From Conchocele bisecta (Eukaryota; Mollusca; Bivalvia; Lucinida; Thyasiridae), in assembly GCA_029237695.1 (NCBI GenBank), contig CM055280.1:35362508-35426507 (forward strand): 64,000 nucleotides of DNA. Reading direction: 5' to 3'. Positions 1 through 11,510 of this stretch are shown piece after piece. The position numbers were made by a program, and so were the translations under genes. Position 1 is the stretch's first letter, and every line of letters starts with the position of its first letter. The notes under the pieces are model-generated. The model saw only the letters and a list, made by a program, of their open reading frames with translations. It was not told where the DNA came from and searched no databases.

Positions 1-464
1 AACAGTAAGAACAATACACAGTGCTTGCAGTAGATATATACATATATTACCATACATACTGTATCGAATCCAGTGACGTATAAGCAGTTATCTGAGTGTA
101 TTGCCACTATTGTCTACTTGCCTGCTATGCGAGTAGATACGGCATGTGACAGGTGTGCTTCTAATAATAGACAGTGCATCAGTTTGTCATTTTACACTTT
201 GAAAAAATGTCCATTGTATATGTCGTGAGTGAAATCTAGCGTTTTGTGTAATCTGCTGAAATAATATTGACAGGACGTTGTCATCCTATATATCTGGGAC
301 GTATTGCACCAAAGTTTATTAGATTTTCTGCCATAGTATTTTCTGTATGTATCATACGCACCAAGTGGTGAAACTGTCCGATAGCATGTAAAAACTAAAA
401 TGGCAGAGATGGCAACTCAATGCTCTGTATATATAAGAACAGGGTCAGATATACTGTATTTATC
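1..464. other. Intergenic, no gene seen
   Basis: No open frame with coding character, RNA gene or clear inverted repeat is seen. The end of this stretch runs into the first composite MITE. Confidence 0.5.
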
Positions 465-762
465 CCGTCAACACTGTGCGTATGTGCCGTGAAACAATGT
501 GCCGTTAAACATGTTTGATATCCTGTCAATACGACCTAATCACTGCGTATGAATATGTGCGGTGGCTGGGATTATTGTTTTGCATTTTAAAGTAGGTGTT
601 GACGGGATAAATAGAATAGTAGGTTAGTGCCGTGAATGGGAAAAATATCTGGCGCAGCTCGGAAACGGGATGCGCTCGACAGAGCCTCGCCCATCCCTTT
701 TCCTAAGCCTTGCCAGTTATTTGTTCCCATTCACGGCACTAACCTACTATTCTCTATCTAGA
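465..762 (+). mobile_element. Composite two-module MITE, copy A
   Basis: The first module opens with TTTATCCCGTCAACAC-like sequence and closes with its inverse, GTTGACGGGATAAA. It is followed directly by a hairpin module that starts AATAGTAGGTTAGTGCCGTG and ends with the inverse. The same module pair recurs at 1592-2043, 14481-14762, 15372-15637 and 21465-21750. The internal hairpin part is short here. It is non-coding, and the small open frame across the hairpin is incidental. Confidence 0.75.
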
Positions 763-1591
763 TATTCCGTCACATGTATGACTCTACTAAATTTAAACCA
801 CTTTACACAGGGCCATGATGAAAACACATTTGTATTTTTTATATTCTTTTTTATTAAAAGAAATCTTGAACAATAATTTTCAGCGGTCATAGTACCATCA
901 TATATATTTTCAAATAAACCACCCATATATCAAACACCCATTTTATTTCACAATTCAAACTTTTTGAAAGCAAATGGGCATATTGTTTTCGTCCGTCTGT
1001 CCGTCCCGTCACATTTATTGTAAGAAAACAAGTAAACTGTAACAGGTGGAGACTTTATATTCGTGTCGGTTTGACCACCCTTTGGTCGTGGAATTTCGCA
1101 AATTTGCTTTGTAGTCGGTAAAACGTTAACATCATATAGCTGTAGACTTCATATTTGGTATGTGTCTTCAGTAAGGTGTGCAGATGAGCAAAATGAATTT
1201 CGATGTTTGGTTCGACCCCCGGGTCATGGATTATCTCCCGCTTTATCGCCAGCTTGCCTTGCAAGACGTAAAACATTTAAACCCTAATAGCTGTAAACTT
1301 CATATTTTGTATGTGGCTTCAGTATGGTGCAGATGCGCGTAGTCATGGACTAACTCCCCCTTTTTGGCTTAGAAATTCTCCATATTCCCTTGTAAGAAGA
1401 CACCATTTTATGAGCCTAATAGTTGAAGACTTGATATCGATTTTTTAATTTACTCCCTGATAATGGATTATCTCCCCTTTTTGGAATTAAAATTTGCCAG
1501 TTTTGCCTCGTTGTAAGTCGTAAAACATTTATTAAACCTTAATTGCTGGAGACTTGATGAATTTCGCAGAATACAAGAATACTCTCTATTG
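763..1591. repeat. Degenerate tandem repeat, about four diverged units
   Basis: From about 1020 to 1560 a diverged unit of roughly 110-150 bp recurs: 'GTAAAACATTTAAACCCTAA', 'GCTGTAGACTTCATATTTGG', 'GTCATGGATTATCTCCC'. No gene is seen in this stretch. Confidence 0.5.
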
Positions 1592-2043
1592 TACTGTTAT
1601 AGAGAATAGTAGGTTAGTGCCGTGAATGGGAAAAAATATCCGGCAAGGCTCAATAATTTCTTTATTTCTCATCAGAAGTATATGTTGTGACCACTCATTT
1701 GAACCGTCTCGCCGAGACGGTTCAAATGAGTATGAGTGGTCACAACATATACTTCGGTTCAGAAATAAGGAAAATAGATAGAGAATAGTAGGTTAGTGCC
1801 GTGAATGGGAAAAAAATATCTGGCAAGGCTCAGGAAACGGGATGGGCGAGGCTCTGCCGAGCACATCCCGTTTCCGTGCCGCGCCAGATATTTTTTCCCA
1901 TTCACGGCATTAACCTACTATTATATTTATCCCGTGAACACCTACAAATGGCTGCAAAATGCAAAAGTAGTATTGACTGGATATCAAAAATGTTTCACGG
2001 CACCGTGTTTCACGACAAATACGCACTGTGTTGACGGGATAAA
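1592..2043 (+). mobile_element. Composite two-module MITE, copy B, with a nested palindrome
   Basis: The hairpin module begins at about 1600 and is interrupted by a second palindrome at about 1660-1770, with arms around CCGTCTCGCCGAGACGG and flanking AGTATATGTTGTGACCACTC and its inverse. The hairpin sequence then restarts at about 1783. The second module follows in the inverted order (to 2043) relative to copy A. A related palindrome remnant lies near 57285-57390. Confidence 0.7.
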
Positions 2044-3120
2044 AACATATTTCTTATATTATTAGTAGTAGTTATAGTTCACATATTGAATTCTAATAAA
2101 TTAATGCCAAGCTAATAAAACAGCAGACGAAAAAATAATTCAAAGCTGCACCTTAGCACCATTGACTGCATGCTGATACCGACATTAACGGATTTACGGT
2201 CACCATGAACTCGTGTAATGATACGTTACATGTGAAAATACTCATTATGTACATGTACATGCTCGGACATGTGTTATAATCATTAATCGATGTGTTAAAT
2301 ATGTCCTTATGACGCGCTCACGTGTTAAAACGCAATCTTCAAAATGTAAGAGCGACTATTGTCGACAAAACACCGGAAGTTGTACATATTCCGACGCGAC
2401 ATGTTAACATTGTTGTCATCATCGCCTGAGTACATGCACTACAAGATGTAGATCCTTTGAAGGTGAAATAAACACAGAATGTATCATAGTCTACACGTGT
2501 AACGCACGGTATGGGGATTAGGACAACAGCTCACAAGAAGCTACACGTCTCTAACATTGTCCAGACATTGTATGCGGTCGAACATCTACGTCACGCAGAC
2601 TTGTTATGTATTAGCTTTAATTAATATATTGTCTATTAAAAAATAACTAGGTGGAATATAGCTGTTTATTCCTTGGCCCGCCCCTGCACGTGCACATGCT
2701 TGATTGACTATAGACCCGACCCGAACGCGCTTTCGATTTACGATACCGTTATGTAATTGGTCGTTTGTCACAGAGGCACGCTAGCCCACACGGTAACAGG
2801 GTGTGTGTCTTGTTAACTCCACAGGTGAAAGAAGAGTCGGACCTAGGACCCGATAAATGGCTCATTTGCAAACCGTTACCCACCTACCAATTTCCGTACA
2901 ATAGACACTATAGGTCCCCAGGGTGTCCGGCTTTGAGAGGTTTCACTGTAAATCAGGCATTTGATCGTTCTGTGCCATAGTTGTGTGCTATGCGATCATG
3001 AACATGCATTATCACCCAAGATAAATGACAAAGAGCGTCATCGAAAATAAGATAAAATGTGTTTCCTTGGTGTCTGGTATAGAGAGGTTCCACTGTACGA
3101 CACTTTGTTATCAGTCAGTG
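2044..3120. other. Intergenic upstream of the Met-rich gene
   Basis: No gene is seen. Two fragments of a dispersed repeat containing 'GGTGTCCGG..TTGAGAGGTTTCACTGTA' occur near 2915-2955 and 3065-3100. The same kind of end is found at 11885-11925, 26668-26750, 53185-53212 and 58944-58996. Confidence 0.45.
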
Positions 3121-3128
3121 TATATATC
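3121..3128 (+). promoter_or_regulatory. Possible TATA box of the Met-rich gene
   Basis: TATATATC lies 109 bp upstream of the ATG at 3230. That spacing fits a transcription start near 3150 and a short leader. This is a suggestion from position and motif only. The surrounding DNA is AT-rich, and an upstream non-coding exon cannot be excluded. Confidence 0.25.
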
Positions 3129-3229
3129 GTCAATGCAGGGCGAGTTACCTGATAATACATATTCTCGCTCTCATTGGTCAGTGGTTGTGAAATAAACACA
3201 TAGCTGTCAATTTCAGGTGACGCCACAAA

Positions 3230-3317
3230 ATGAAGACATTGATCCTTCTCCTGTCTATCGGACTATCGATCTGCCGAAAACATGGAGGCGGAGGCAACGC
3301 GATGGGCGGAGGCAAAG
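3230..3317 (+). CDS. Met-rich secreted repeat protein, exon 1 (signal peptide)
   Basis: This is the first coding exon of a three-exon gene joined as 3230-3317, 3802-3948 and 8630-11430. It encodes a typical signal peptide, MKTLILLLSIGLSIC, followed by a short basic/glycine stretch RKHGGGGNAMGGGK. The donor is AAAG/GTGAGT at 3317/3318 and leaves one base of a glycine codon (phase 1). Reading through the donor hits a stop within a few codons, which supports splicing. The start is the only ATG with a hydrophobic leader here, and the Gly/Met-containing tail already resembles exon 3. The exon is too short to be found by ORF length alone. The joined product is 1011 aa. Confidence 0.8.
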
Positions 3318-3801
3318 GTGAGTTCTGATTGGACAGTAATTCGAGGGCGGGACGTATGGGCGAGGCTTCTGCAACCAAGTAGTCATTGAAACGCCACATT
3401 GCACTCCACTTTACAATCCGTACGGCCGTATTTCTCGAATTTTCCAACAATAATAGATTCAACGATACGTTATGACGATATAACTTATTTGGCATTTTGT
3501 ATGAAAACAATGGCAGCCGCTACAGGAAAATGCATTGTAAACTGTCAAAATAACACCAGTGTGTCTAGTTTGAATATGTTCCATAGTTATGATATCCGGT
3601 ATCTACAGTTTTACACAGTTAATGTTTTTCGTAGCATAGACCATCATTATATAATCAGAGCTACACATTAGTTAAACCAATCCAAATGAAACCGACCCAT
3701 TTTCCGGGGTGTCCGGTTTAGACTCGGAGGCGTGCCGTGGTATTCTAATGTAATGACGTCATGTTTCCGTGGAGTGTGATGTGGCGTTTCTCTGACTTCA
3801 G

Positions 3802-3948
3802 GCGCAGGCGCACCGCCGGCACAACCGGAAGTTGAGGGCCCGCCCCCGTCCCCTACTAATGCCGCTTTGTATGCTTTGCTTGACCAGTTAATGCAAAAGG
3901 CTGCGAGCGGAGGCGGGGCTATGAAAAAAGCTCCGCCTCCGGGATCAG
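3802..3948 (+). CDS. Met-rich secreted repeat protein, exon 2 (Pro/Ala linker)
   Basis: The exon follows an acceptor (TCTGACTTCAG, AG at 3800-3801) and ends at TCAG/GTATGG (donor at 3949). It is 147 bp, phase 1 at both ends, so it can be skipped or duplicated without a frame change. It encodes residues 30-78, beginning GAGAPPAQPEVEGPPPSPTN and continuing with a short helix-like segment AALYALLDQLMQKAA and a Gly/Lys/Pro tail. Intron 1 is 484 bp with no gene seen in it. The reading frame joins exon 1 and exon 3 without adjustment, the strongest evidence that the three belong together. It has no similarity I recognise. Confidence 0.78.
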
Positions 3949-4007
3949 GTATGGGAGACAACTCAGTTGCCAGAGCAGAACAGAACAGAACACATGATGC
4001 CTATTTT

Positions 4008-4193
4008 TCTGTGACTGGAGAAATGGGGCTTATGTATTTATGAATCTGCACTGTTCGTCATTCCATCAATGAACATCGTCATGCCTCTAACAAACAATAT
4101 AGATCGCTATCAGGCTACAGGAGTGTGCTATTTGATGAGGAGCTACACAGGTCACAAGTCACATAAGCCCCATTTCTCCAGTTACAGCCACAT
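4008..4193 (+). mobile_element. MITE, CTGTGACTGGAGAAAT family, copy 1
   Basis: Terminal inverted repeats CTGTGACTGGAGAAATGGGG and the inverse CCCCATTTCTCCAGTTACAG bound about 185 bp. Internal sequence (GATCGTTATCAGGCTACAGG) is shared with copies at 14199, 18627, 28922, 34430 and 41412. It is non-coding. Confidence 0.75.
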
Positions 4194-4835
4194 TTTAGCA
4201 CGGCGCCGCGTCATGCGCGATTAAAAAAACCACACGTGTTTATCACAGTATTACAATTTGCTGAGACGCCAGTACATGCATTATTTATCATTAATCAACC
4301 AACATTTTAACCGCGAATTTTATTTTTCCTGGCATTCACCTTTTTCATCATGTTGTAACGTTCAAGTAATATTAAAATGCGCGCTGAATGTACAGATTTT
4401 CAACGTTTTACGCGTTAAATGTGCCTTTTTTCTTGCCCCTTTTCATCCCTAAGAGAAACACGAGTTGGATGGTGTTGAATAAAAGCCGTTGATGCTTTTT
4501 TTGTACCTATGACGGTTTGAGTTTTTTTACAGAAACTGTGATATTTTCTGTAAATTACGTCAAAAGATGGCGAAATTTTCATCGCTTTTCGTCAACTTTA
4601 GACATAATTTACGGACGTATCGTTACTTTTCTAAATATTGTTCATATGGAGACCGATACGAAACATTTATATATAAAAAATATCATAATGATTGAATTTT
4701 TAAATTTCAAGCAATGTTTATGGAATACGTATTAATAGTTATACATTAGTTTATTAATACTTAAACGATATCTGTTTCATGATTTGGCCCACACCTTCGA
4801 GCATATATGTTTGATTGCATGTAGCCCTGCCCATA

Positions 4836-7800
4836 CACAGGTTGAAGTAACGGACCGAGGCCTATAAATACATTAAATATGCCTAAAAGCATCAATAAAT
4901 GGAGAACATTTTTTTTTACCCCATCCATCTAATCTTATGGGGATGGTGTCCAACTTTTTAATAGGCCGAGCCCATACGGGCTCGAGGCAACGGACTCTCA
5001 CGAATCGTCAACCGAGTTATATCATTGTCGCCTATTGCAGAAGTTGGGACAATGTTAGTATTCCGCAACGATATATTCCCCATTGCGCTATGTCAACGCG
5101 TTTTCGAGCTATCGATTGTTTTGTTGTAAAAAAAGTATCATCATTGCTAGGTCGTTAAAGAACGGACACATTTCCGAGGCCGATATTGCTATATGAAGGA
5201 GTAAACATCGGGTTCAAAATACACTTTTACGTCGTCCCGGCCCGTAAAGAAACATTTTGCATAGATAAAACATTGTTTCCAATCGAACATTTGATCAAAC
5301 CTACATTTATACCCGTCCTGTGCGTCACGACAGACAATTTAATCACACAGACATTTCTATCATTTCTCGGGAAGCCATTTTGTATAAACATCGTGGGACA
5401 GGTTTATTGCGAACTCGTGCACTTACTATGTGGTTAAAAAAACGGAACTTTTAGAAACGGTTATAATTCATATTTTATAATACCTGTTGATGGTAAAATA
5501 AAAGTATCAAGTTAAAGGTATGTCTCTCTACTCCGATTTCAAGTTTTGTCAAAATATATTTTTTTCTAATAAACATGTTTTGGCAGCATATGAGAATTGT
5601 CCGTGGGATCAAATTTTATTTTTGACCGAATATGGTCATGTTATATGTCAAATCGAAGGTATCAACGAGGCGATCACTCTGGTGCATTTTTTTGTCGAAA
5701 TCGGATGGCTATGTCATCCAAGATGGCCGCCGAAAGGTCAAAAGGTTCTTTTATTAGAGATTTAAAAATTCTTCTTCACATGAACCGCTTGGCCCATGGT
5801 GGCCAAACTTAAAAATTATGGTCCATGTGTGAAGCATTTTCAGATTTGTTAAAACGGAGATCATCGCTAATCCAAGATGGCCGCCGTCTAAAAATAGCAT
5901 AAATTCTTAAAAAAATCTTTTTCCGGGGTCAAAAATGGGCGTGGCCCGTGGGGTCAAATTAGGGTAATATTTTATTTTTGACCGAATATGGTCATGTCTA
6001 TATCAAATCGAAGGTATCAAAGAGGCGATCGCTCTGATACATTTTTTGTCGAAATTGGATGGTGGCCACCGAAAGGTCAAACGGTCGTTCTTTTATTAGA
6101 GATTTCAAAATTCTTCTTCACACGCACCGCGTGGCCCAAGGTGGCAAAACTTCACAGTTATGGTCCATGAGTGAAGCCTTTTCAGATTTGTTAAAACGGA
6201 GGTCGTCGCTAATCAAAAATCTTCGTTCTCATGAACCGCCAGCTACGCCCATTTTTTACCCCTGAGTCACCATTTTAGCAACTTTGAAAGAGCATTGTAC
6301 ATCGATCATTCCTACCAAGTTTCGCCGAAATCCGGCTGGCGGTTCATGAGAAGAATTAAGAATTTATGCTATTTGTAGACGGCGGCCATCTCGCCTGCCG
6401 CTTTTGGAAATATATTTTGCTGTAATCCGAATTATAAAATGCATGCTTTCCCCGTGTTACAGACAGAAAATTCGGGTTAGTTTTGCTCATGCGTGTTGAT
6501 GAGATCATGAAGCAAAAATGCTTCCATCTCTGGGGGAGAGGTTACGAAAAAACAAGATTGGATAGGATAGAATCTCGTATTTTCGTCTCGCAATCTCGTG
6601 ATCATACTTCACATTTTCGCGATCAATATATGCTCGATATCACGAGAACGTGAGATTGTAACAGTTTTGACCCCGTGTCACCATTTTAACAATTTTGAAA
6701 GAGCATTGCGTATCGATCATTCCTACCAAGTTTCGTCGAAATCCGGCTAGAGGTTCAAGAGAAGAAGATTTTTTAAGAATTTATGCTATTTTTAGACAGC
6801 GGCCATCTTGGATTAGCGATGACCTCCGTTTTAACAAATCTGAAAATGCTTCACCCATGGACCATAACTGTGAAGTTTGGCCACCATGGGCCAGCCATCG
6901 GCCATGTGGTTCCTGAGAAAAAAGCGTTCAAAATCTCGAATAAATGGACCTTTTGGAGGCCATCATGGATGACATAATCATCCGATTCCGACAAATATTG
7001 CACCAAAGCAATCGCCTCATCGATACCTTCAATTTGATATATGACATGAGCATATTCGGTCAAAAATAAAATTTGACCCCACGGGCCACGCCCATTTTTG
7101 ACCCGGAGTCACTATTTTAACAACTTTGAAAGAGCATTGTACATCGATCATTCTTACCAAGTTTCGTCGAAATCCGGCTAGCGGTTCATGAGAAGAAGAT
7201 TTTGTTTAAGAATTTATGCTATTTTTAGACGGCGGCCATCTTGGATTAGCGATGATCTCCGTTTCAACAAATCTGAAAATGCTTCACACGTGGACCATAA
7301 TTTTTAAGTTTGGCCACCATGGGCCAAGCGGTTCATGTGAATAAGAATTTTTAAATCTCTAATAAAAGAACGACTTTTTGACCTTTCGGCGGCCATCTTG
7401 GATGACATAGCCATCCGATTTCGACAAAAAAAATGCACCAGAGTGATCGCCTCGTTGATACCTCCGATTTGACATATAACATGACCATATTCGGTCAAAA
7501 ATAAAATTTGACCCCACGGACAATTCTCATATGCTGCCAAAACATGTTTATTAGAAAAAAATATATTTTGACAAAACTTGAAATCGGAGTAGAGAGACAT
7601 ACCTTTAACTTGATACTTTTACCATCAACATAGGTATTATAAAATATGAATTATAACCGTTTCTAAAAGTTCCGTTTTTTTTACCACATAGTAAGTGCAC
7701 GAGTTCCGGCGAATAAACCTGTCCCACGATGTTTATACAAAATGGCTTCCCGAGAAATGATAGAAATGTCTGTGTGATTAAATTGTCTGTCGTGACGCAC

Positions 7801-8290
7801 AGGACGGGTATAAATGTAGGTTTGATCAAATGTTCGATTGGAAACAATGTTTTATCTATGCAAAATGTTTCTTTACGGGCCGGGACGACGTAAAAGTGTA
7901 TTTTGAACCCGATGTTTACTCCTTCATATAGCAATATCGGTCTCGGAAATGTGTCCGTTCTTTCCCGACCTAGCAATGATGATACTTTTGTTACAACAAA
8001 ACAATCGATAGCTCGAAAACGCGTTGACATAGCGCAATGGGGAATATATCGTTGCGGAATACTAACATTGTCCCAACTTCTGCAATAGGCGACAATGATA
8101 TAACTCGGTTGACGATTCGTGAGAGTCCGTTGTCTCGAGCCCGTATGGGCTCGGCCTATTAAAAGGTTGGACACCTTCCCCATAAGATTAGATGGATGGG
8201 GTAAAAAAAAAAAAAAAAATTCTTCATTTATTGATGCTTTTAGGCATATTTAATGTATTTATAGACCTCGGTCCGTTACTTCAACCTGTG
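4836..8290 (+). mobile_element. hAT-like foldback element in intron 2
   Basis: The 3455-bp element begins CACAGGTTGAAGTAACGGAC and ends with the inverse. It is flanked by perfect 8-bp duplications TGCCCATA at 4828-4835 and 8291-8298. The left (4836 to about 6400) and right (about 6650 to 8290) arms are imperfect inverted copies of 1.6 kb. Outer parts of the arms hold a stretch open for 192 codons on the minus strand at 7605-8183 that is broken in the left arm. Inner parts consist of the 'AAGATGGCCGCC' repeat also found at 62768-64000. An 8-bp duplication is typical of hAT transposons. No transposase is seen, so it is non-autonomous. Confidence 0.8.
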
Positions 8291-8629
8291 TGCCCATAAA
8301 CGTGCTTTCAAATTACGATACAATTAATGTATGTGTTTGGCGGTTTGACACCGCAGCGTGCGTGTTCATGTGTAGTTTCGGGAAGTAACTCTGCAGAATA
8401 CTCCCGATAGACATGGGTACGGACGACACGGGACTGTTCTACATGGTTACTTCCCGAAACTAGTTTACGTGGTAACAGGGTGCGTGTTTCGTGAACTTTA
8501 AAATTTTAAATTACTATATTTCCATTCTGAGCAAAGTTTGGCGATTTTCAGACCTGATCATTCACGGCGGGTAATCTAGAGCTGGAACGTGACGGCGATG
8601 AATCGGCTGATATTGTTCTCTTGTTTCAG

Positions 8630-11430
8630 GCGGCATGATGCCTATGATGGGCCACGATATGATGGGAATGATGCCACCGAAAATGATGGGAAAAGGCGGG
8701 ATGATGATGCCGATGATGGGTGGTCACATGATGATGCCTGAAGGCGGGAAAATGATGCCGATGCCGAAAATGGGCGGAGCCGGAAAGATGATGATGATGC
8801 CAATGGAAGGTGGAATGAAGAAAATGGGCGGAGATATGATGATGTCAGGAGGCGGGCACATGATGCCAATGGAAGGCGGGATGAATAAAATGGGCGGACC
8901 TATGATGATGCAAGGAGGTGGTCACATGATGCCAATGGAAGGCGGCATGAAGACAATGGGCGAAGCTATGATGATGCAAGGAGGCGGGCACATGATGCCA
9001 ATGGAAGGCGGAATGAAAAAAATGGGCGGAGGTATGATGATGCCAGGCGGCGGGCACATGATGCCAATGGAAGGCGGAATGAAGAAAATGGGCGGAGCTA
9101 TGATGATGCCAGGCGGCGGGCACATGATGCCAGAGGGCGGACACATGATGCCCATGGAAGGCGGGATGAAGAAAATGGGCGGAGCTATGATGATGCCGGA
9201 GGGTGGTCACATGATGCCAATGGAAGGCGGGATGAATAAAATGGGCGGACCTATGATGATGCAAGGAGGTGGTCACATGATGCCGATGGAAGGCGGAATG
9301 AAGAAAATGGGCGGAGGTATGATGATGCCAGAGGGCGGACATATGATGCCAATGGAAGGCGGGATGAAGAATATGGGCGGAGCTATGATGATGCCAGAAG
9401 GAGGGCACATGATGCCTATGGGAGGTGGTATGAATAAAATGGGAGGAGCTATGATGATGCCAGGCGGTATGATGCCAATGGAAGGCGGGATGAAGAACAT
9501 GGGCGGACAGATGATGATGCCAGAGGGTGGTCACATGATGCCAATGGAAGGCGGGATGAATAAAATGGGCGGACCTATGATGATGCAAGGAGGTGGTCAC
9601 ATGATGCCGATGGAAGGCGGAATGAAGAAAATGGGCGGAGGTATGATCATGCCAGAGGGCGGACATATGATGTCAATGGAAGGCGGGATGAAGAATATGG
9701 GCGGAGCTATGATGATGCCAGAAGGCGGGCACATGATGCCTATGGGAGGTGGTATGAATAAAATGGGAGGAGCTATGATGATGCCAGAAGGCGGGCACAT
9801 GATGCCTATGGGAGGTGGTATGAATAAAATGGGAGGAGCTATGATGATGCCAGGCGGTATGATGCCAATGGAAGGCGGGATGAAGAACATGGGCGGACAG
9901 ATGATGATGCCAGAGGGTGGTCACATGATGCCAATGGAAGGCGGGATGAAGAAAATGGGCGGAGCTATGATGATGCCAGAGGGTGGTCACATGATGCCAA
10001 TGGAAGGCGGAATGAATAAAATGGGCGGAGCTATGATGATGCCAGAGGGTGGTCACATGATGCCAATGGAAGGCGGGATGAAGAAAATGGGCGGAGCTAT
10101 GATGATGCCAGGCGGCATGATGCCAATGGAAGGCGGAATGAAGAAAATGGGCGGAGCTATGATGATGCCGGAGGGGGGTCACATGATGCCAATGGGAGGA
10201 GGGATGAATGGAAAAATGGATAAAATGGGAATGATGATGAAAATGCCAATGAAAATGGGCATGCCTATGAAGAACATGAATATGATGCCTATGATGAAAA
10301 TGGAAAAACCAATGATGAAAATGGAAATGCCCATGATGAAAATGGGAATGCCAATGCCGCCACCAGATTGCCCCCCTGGACAAATGCCAATGATGATGAA
10401 ACCCGAAATGATGCCTGAAATGAAGCCGATGATGCCCGAGATGAAACCGATGATGCCCGAGATGAAACCTATGAAGATGGAAATGCCAATGATGAAACCA
10501 ATGATGATGATGCCAATGATGATGATGCCAAAACCAATGCCCGAGATGAAACCGATGATGCCCGAGATGAAACCGATGATGAAACCGATGATGCCGATGA
10601 TGCCCGAAATGAAGCCGATGATGCCCGAAATGAAACCGATGATGCCCGATATGAAACCGATGATGCCGATGATGAAACCGATGATGCCTATGATGCCCGA
10701 AATGAAACATATGATGCCCGAGATGAAACCGATGATGCCGATGATGAAACCGATGATGTCAATGATGCCCGAAATGATACCAATGATGCCCGAGATGAAA
10801 CCGATGATGCAAATGATGCCCGAAATGAAGCCGATGATGCCCGAAATGAAGCCGATGATGCCCGAAATGAAACCGATGATGCCAATGATGAAACCGATGA
10901 TGCCAATGATGCCCGAAATGAAACCAATGATGCCCGAGATGAAACCGATGATGCCGATGATGAAACCGATGATGCCAATGATGCCAGAAATGAAACCGAT
11001 GATGCCCGAGATGAAACCGATGATGCCAATGATGAAACCGATGATGCCAATGATGCCCGAAATGAAACCAATGATGCCCGAGATGAAACCGATGATGCCG
11101 ATGATGAAACCGATGATGCCAATGATGCCCGAAATGAAACATATGATGCCCGAGATGAAACCGATGATGCCGATGATGAAACCGATGATGCCAATGATGC
11201 CCGAAATGAAACCGATGATGCCGATGATGCCCGAAATGAAACCGATGATGCCGATGATGCCCGAAATGAAGATGAAACAGATGATGCCGATGATGCCCGA
11301 AATGAATCCGATGAAAATGATGATGATGGCGAAGAAAGACAAAATGCCAATGATGATGCAGATGATGATGGGTCCAGATTGTCCTCCAGGGATGGAGATG
11401 GGAGGCGCAAAGGGCAAGAAGGGATATTAA
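8630..11430 (+). CDS. Met-rich secreted repeat protein, exon 3 (main body)
   Basis: The acceptor is TTGTTTCAG with AG at 8628-8629. The exon encodes residues 79-1011 and ends in TAA. Residues from about 130 to 610 are some 21 units of about 22 aa (typical unit MEGGMKKMGGAMMMPEGGHM plus MP), in which 8 of 22 residues are Met. After a Met/Lys linker and a PDCPPG motif (Cys659), residues from about 670 to 980 repeat MPEMKPM and MPMMKPM. The C terminus carries a second PDCPPG (Cys996) and ends GGAKGKKGY. Mature cysteines are limited to these two motifs. Methionine-rich nacre proteins are known in pearl oysters, so a shell or byssus matrix role is possible. Met/His clusters could also bind Cu(I). 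Both are inference. Apparent long antisense frames are shadows of the ATG-rich repeats. Confidence 0.88.
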
Positions 11431-11510
11431 TGAAATCACAGCTTTATAATCCGTATTTAAACCGATCTCGCAACAATTCTGCGATTGGTTGGAAGATAGA
11501 GTTAAGACCA

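Larger units (their letters stand above)
3949..8629 (+). other. Intron 2 of the Met-rich gene
   Basis: The intron is 4.68 kb. Three quarters of it is the foldback element at 4836-8290. It also carries a MITE at 4008-4193 and a small inverted repeat near 8377-8463 (AGTTTCGGGAAGTAAC and its inverse). No further coding exon is seen, but a small in-frame exon in the AT-rich part (4200-4830) cannot be excluded. Confidence 0.6.

Noticed and set aside
7605..8183. 192-codon minus-strand frame in the intron-2 element
   Set aside because: It lies in one arm of a foldback element, is broken in the other arm, and resembles no transposase or host protein I know. Kept only as part of the mobile element.
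9673..10710. Long minus-strand open frame rich in His and Phe opposite the Met-rich exon
   Set aside because: It is the reverse of ATG-rich codons (CAT gives His). It has no start context or signal, and other long frames on both strands here arise the same way.
10179..11417. 412-codon minus-strand frame of Ile/Gly/Phe repeats
   Set aside because: Shadow of the MPEMKP repeats in another frame. The plus-strand frame has splice sites, a signal peptide and a polyadenylation signal.
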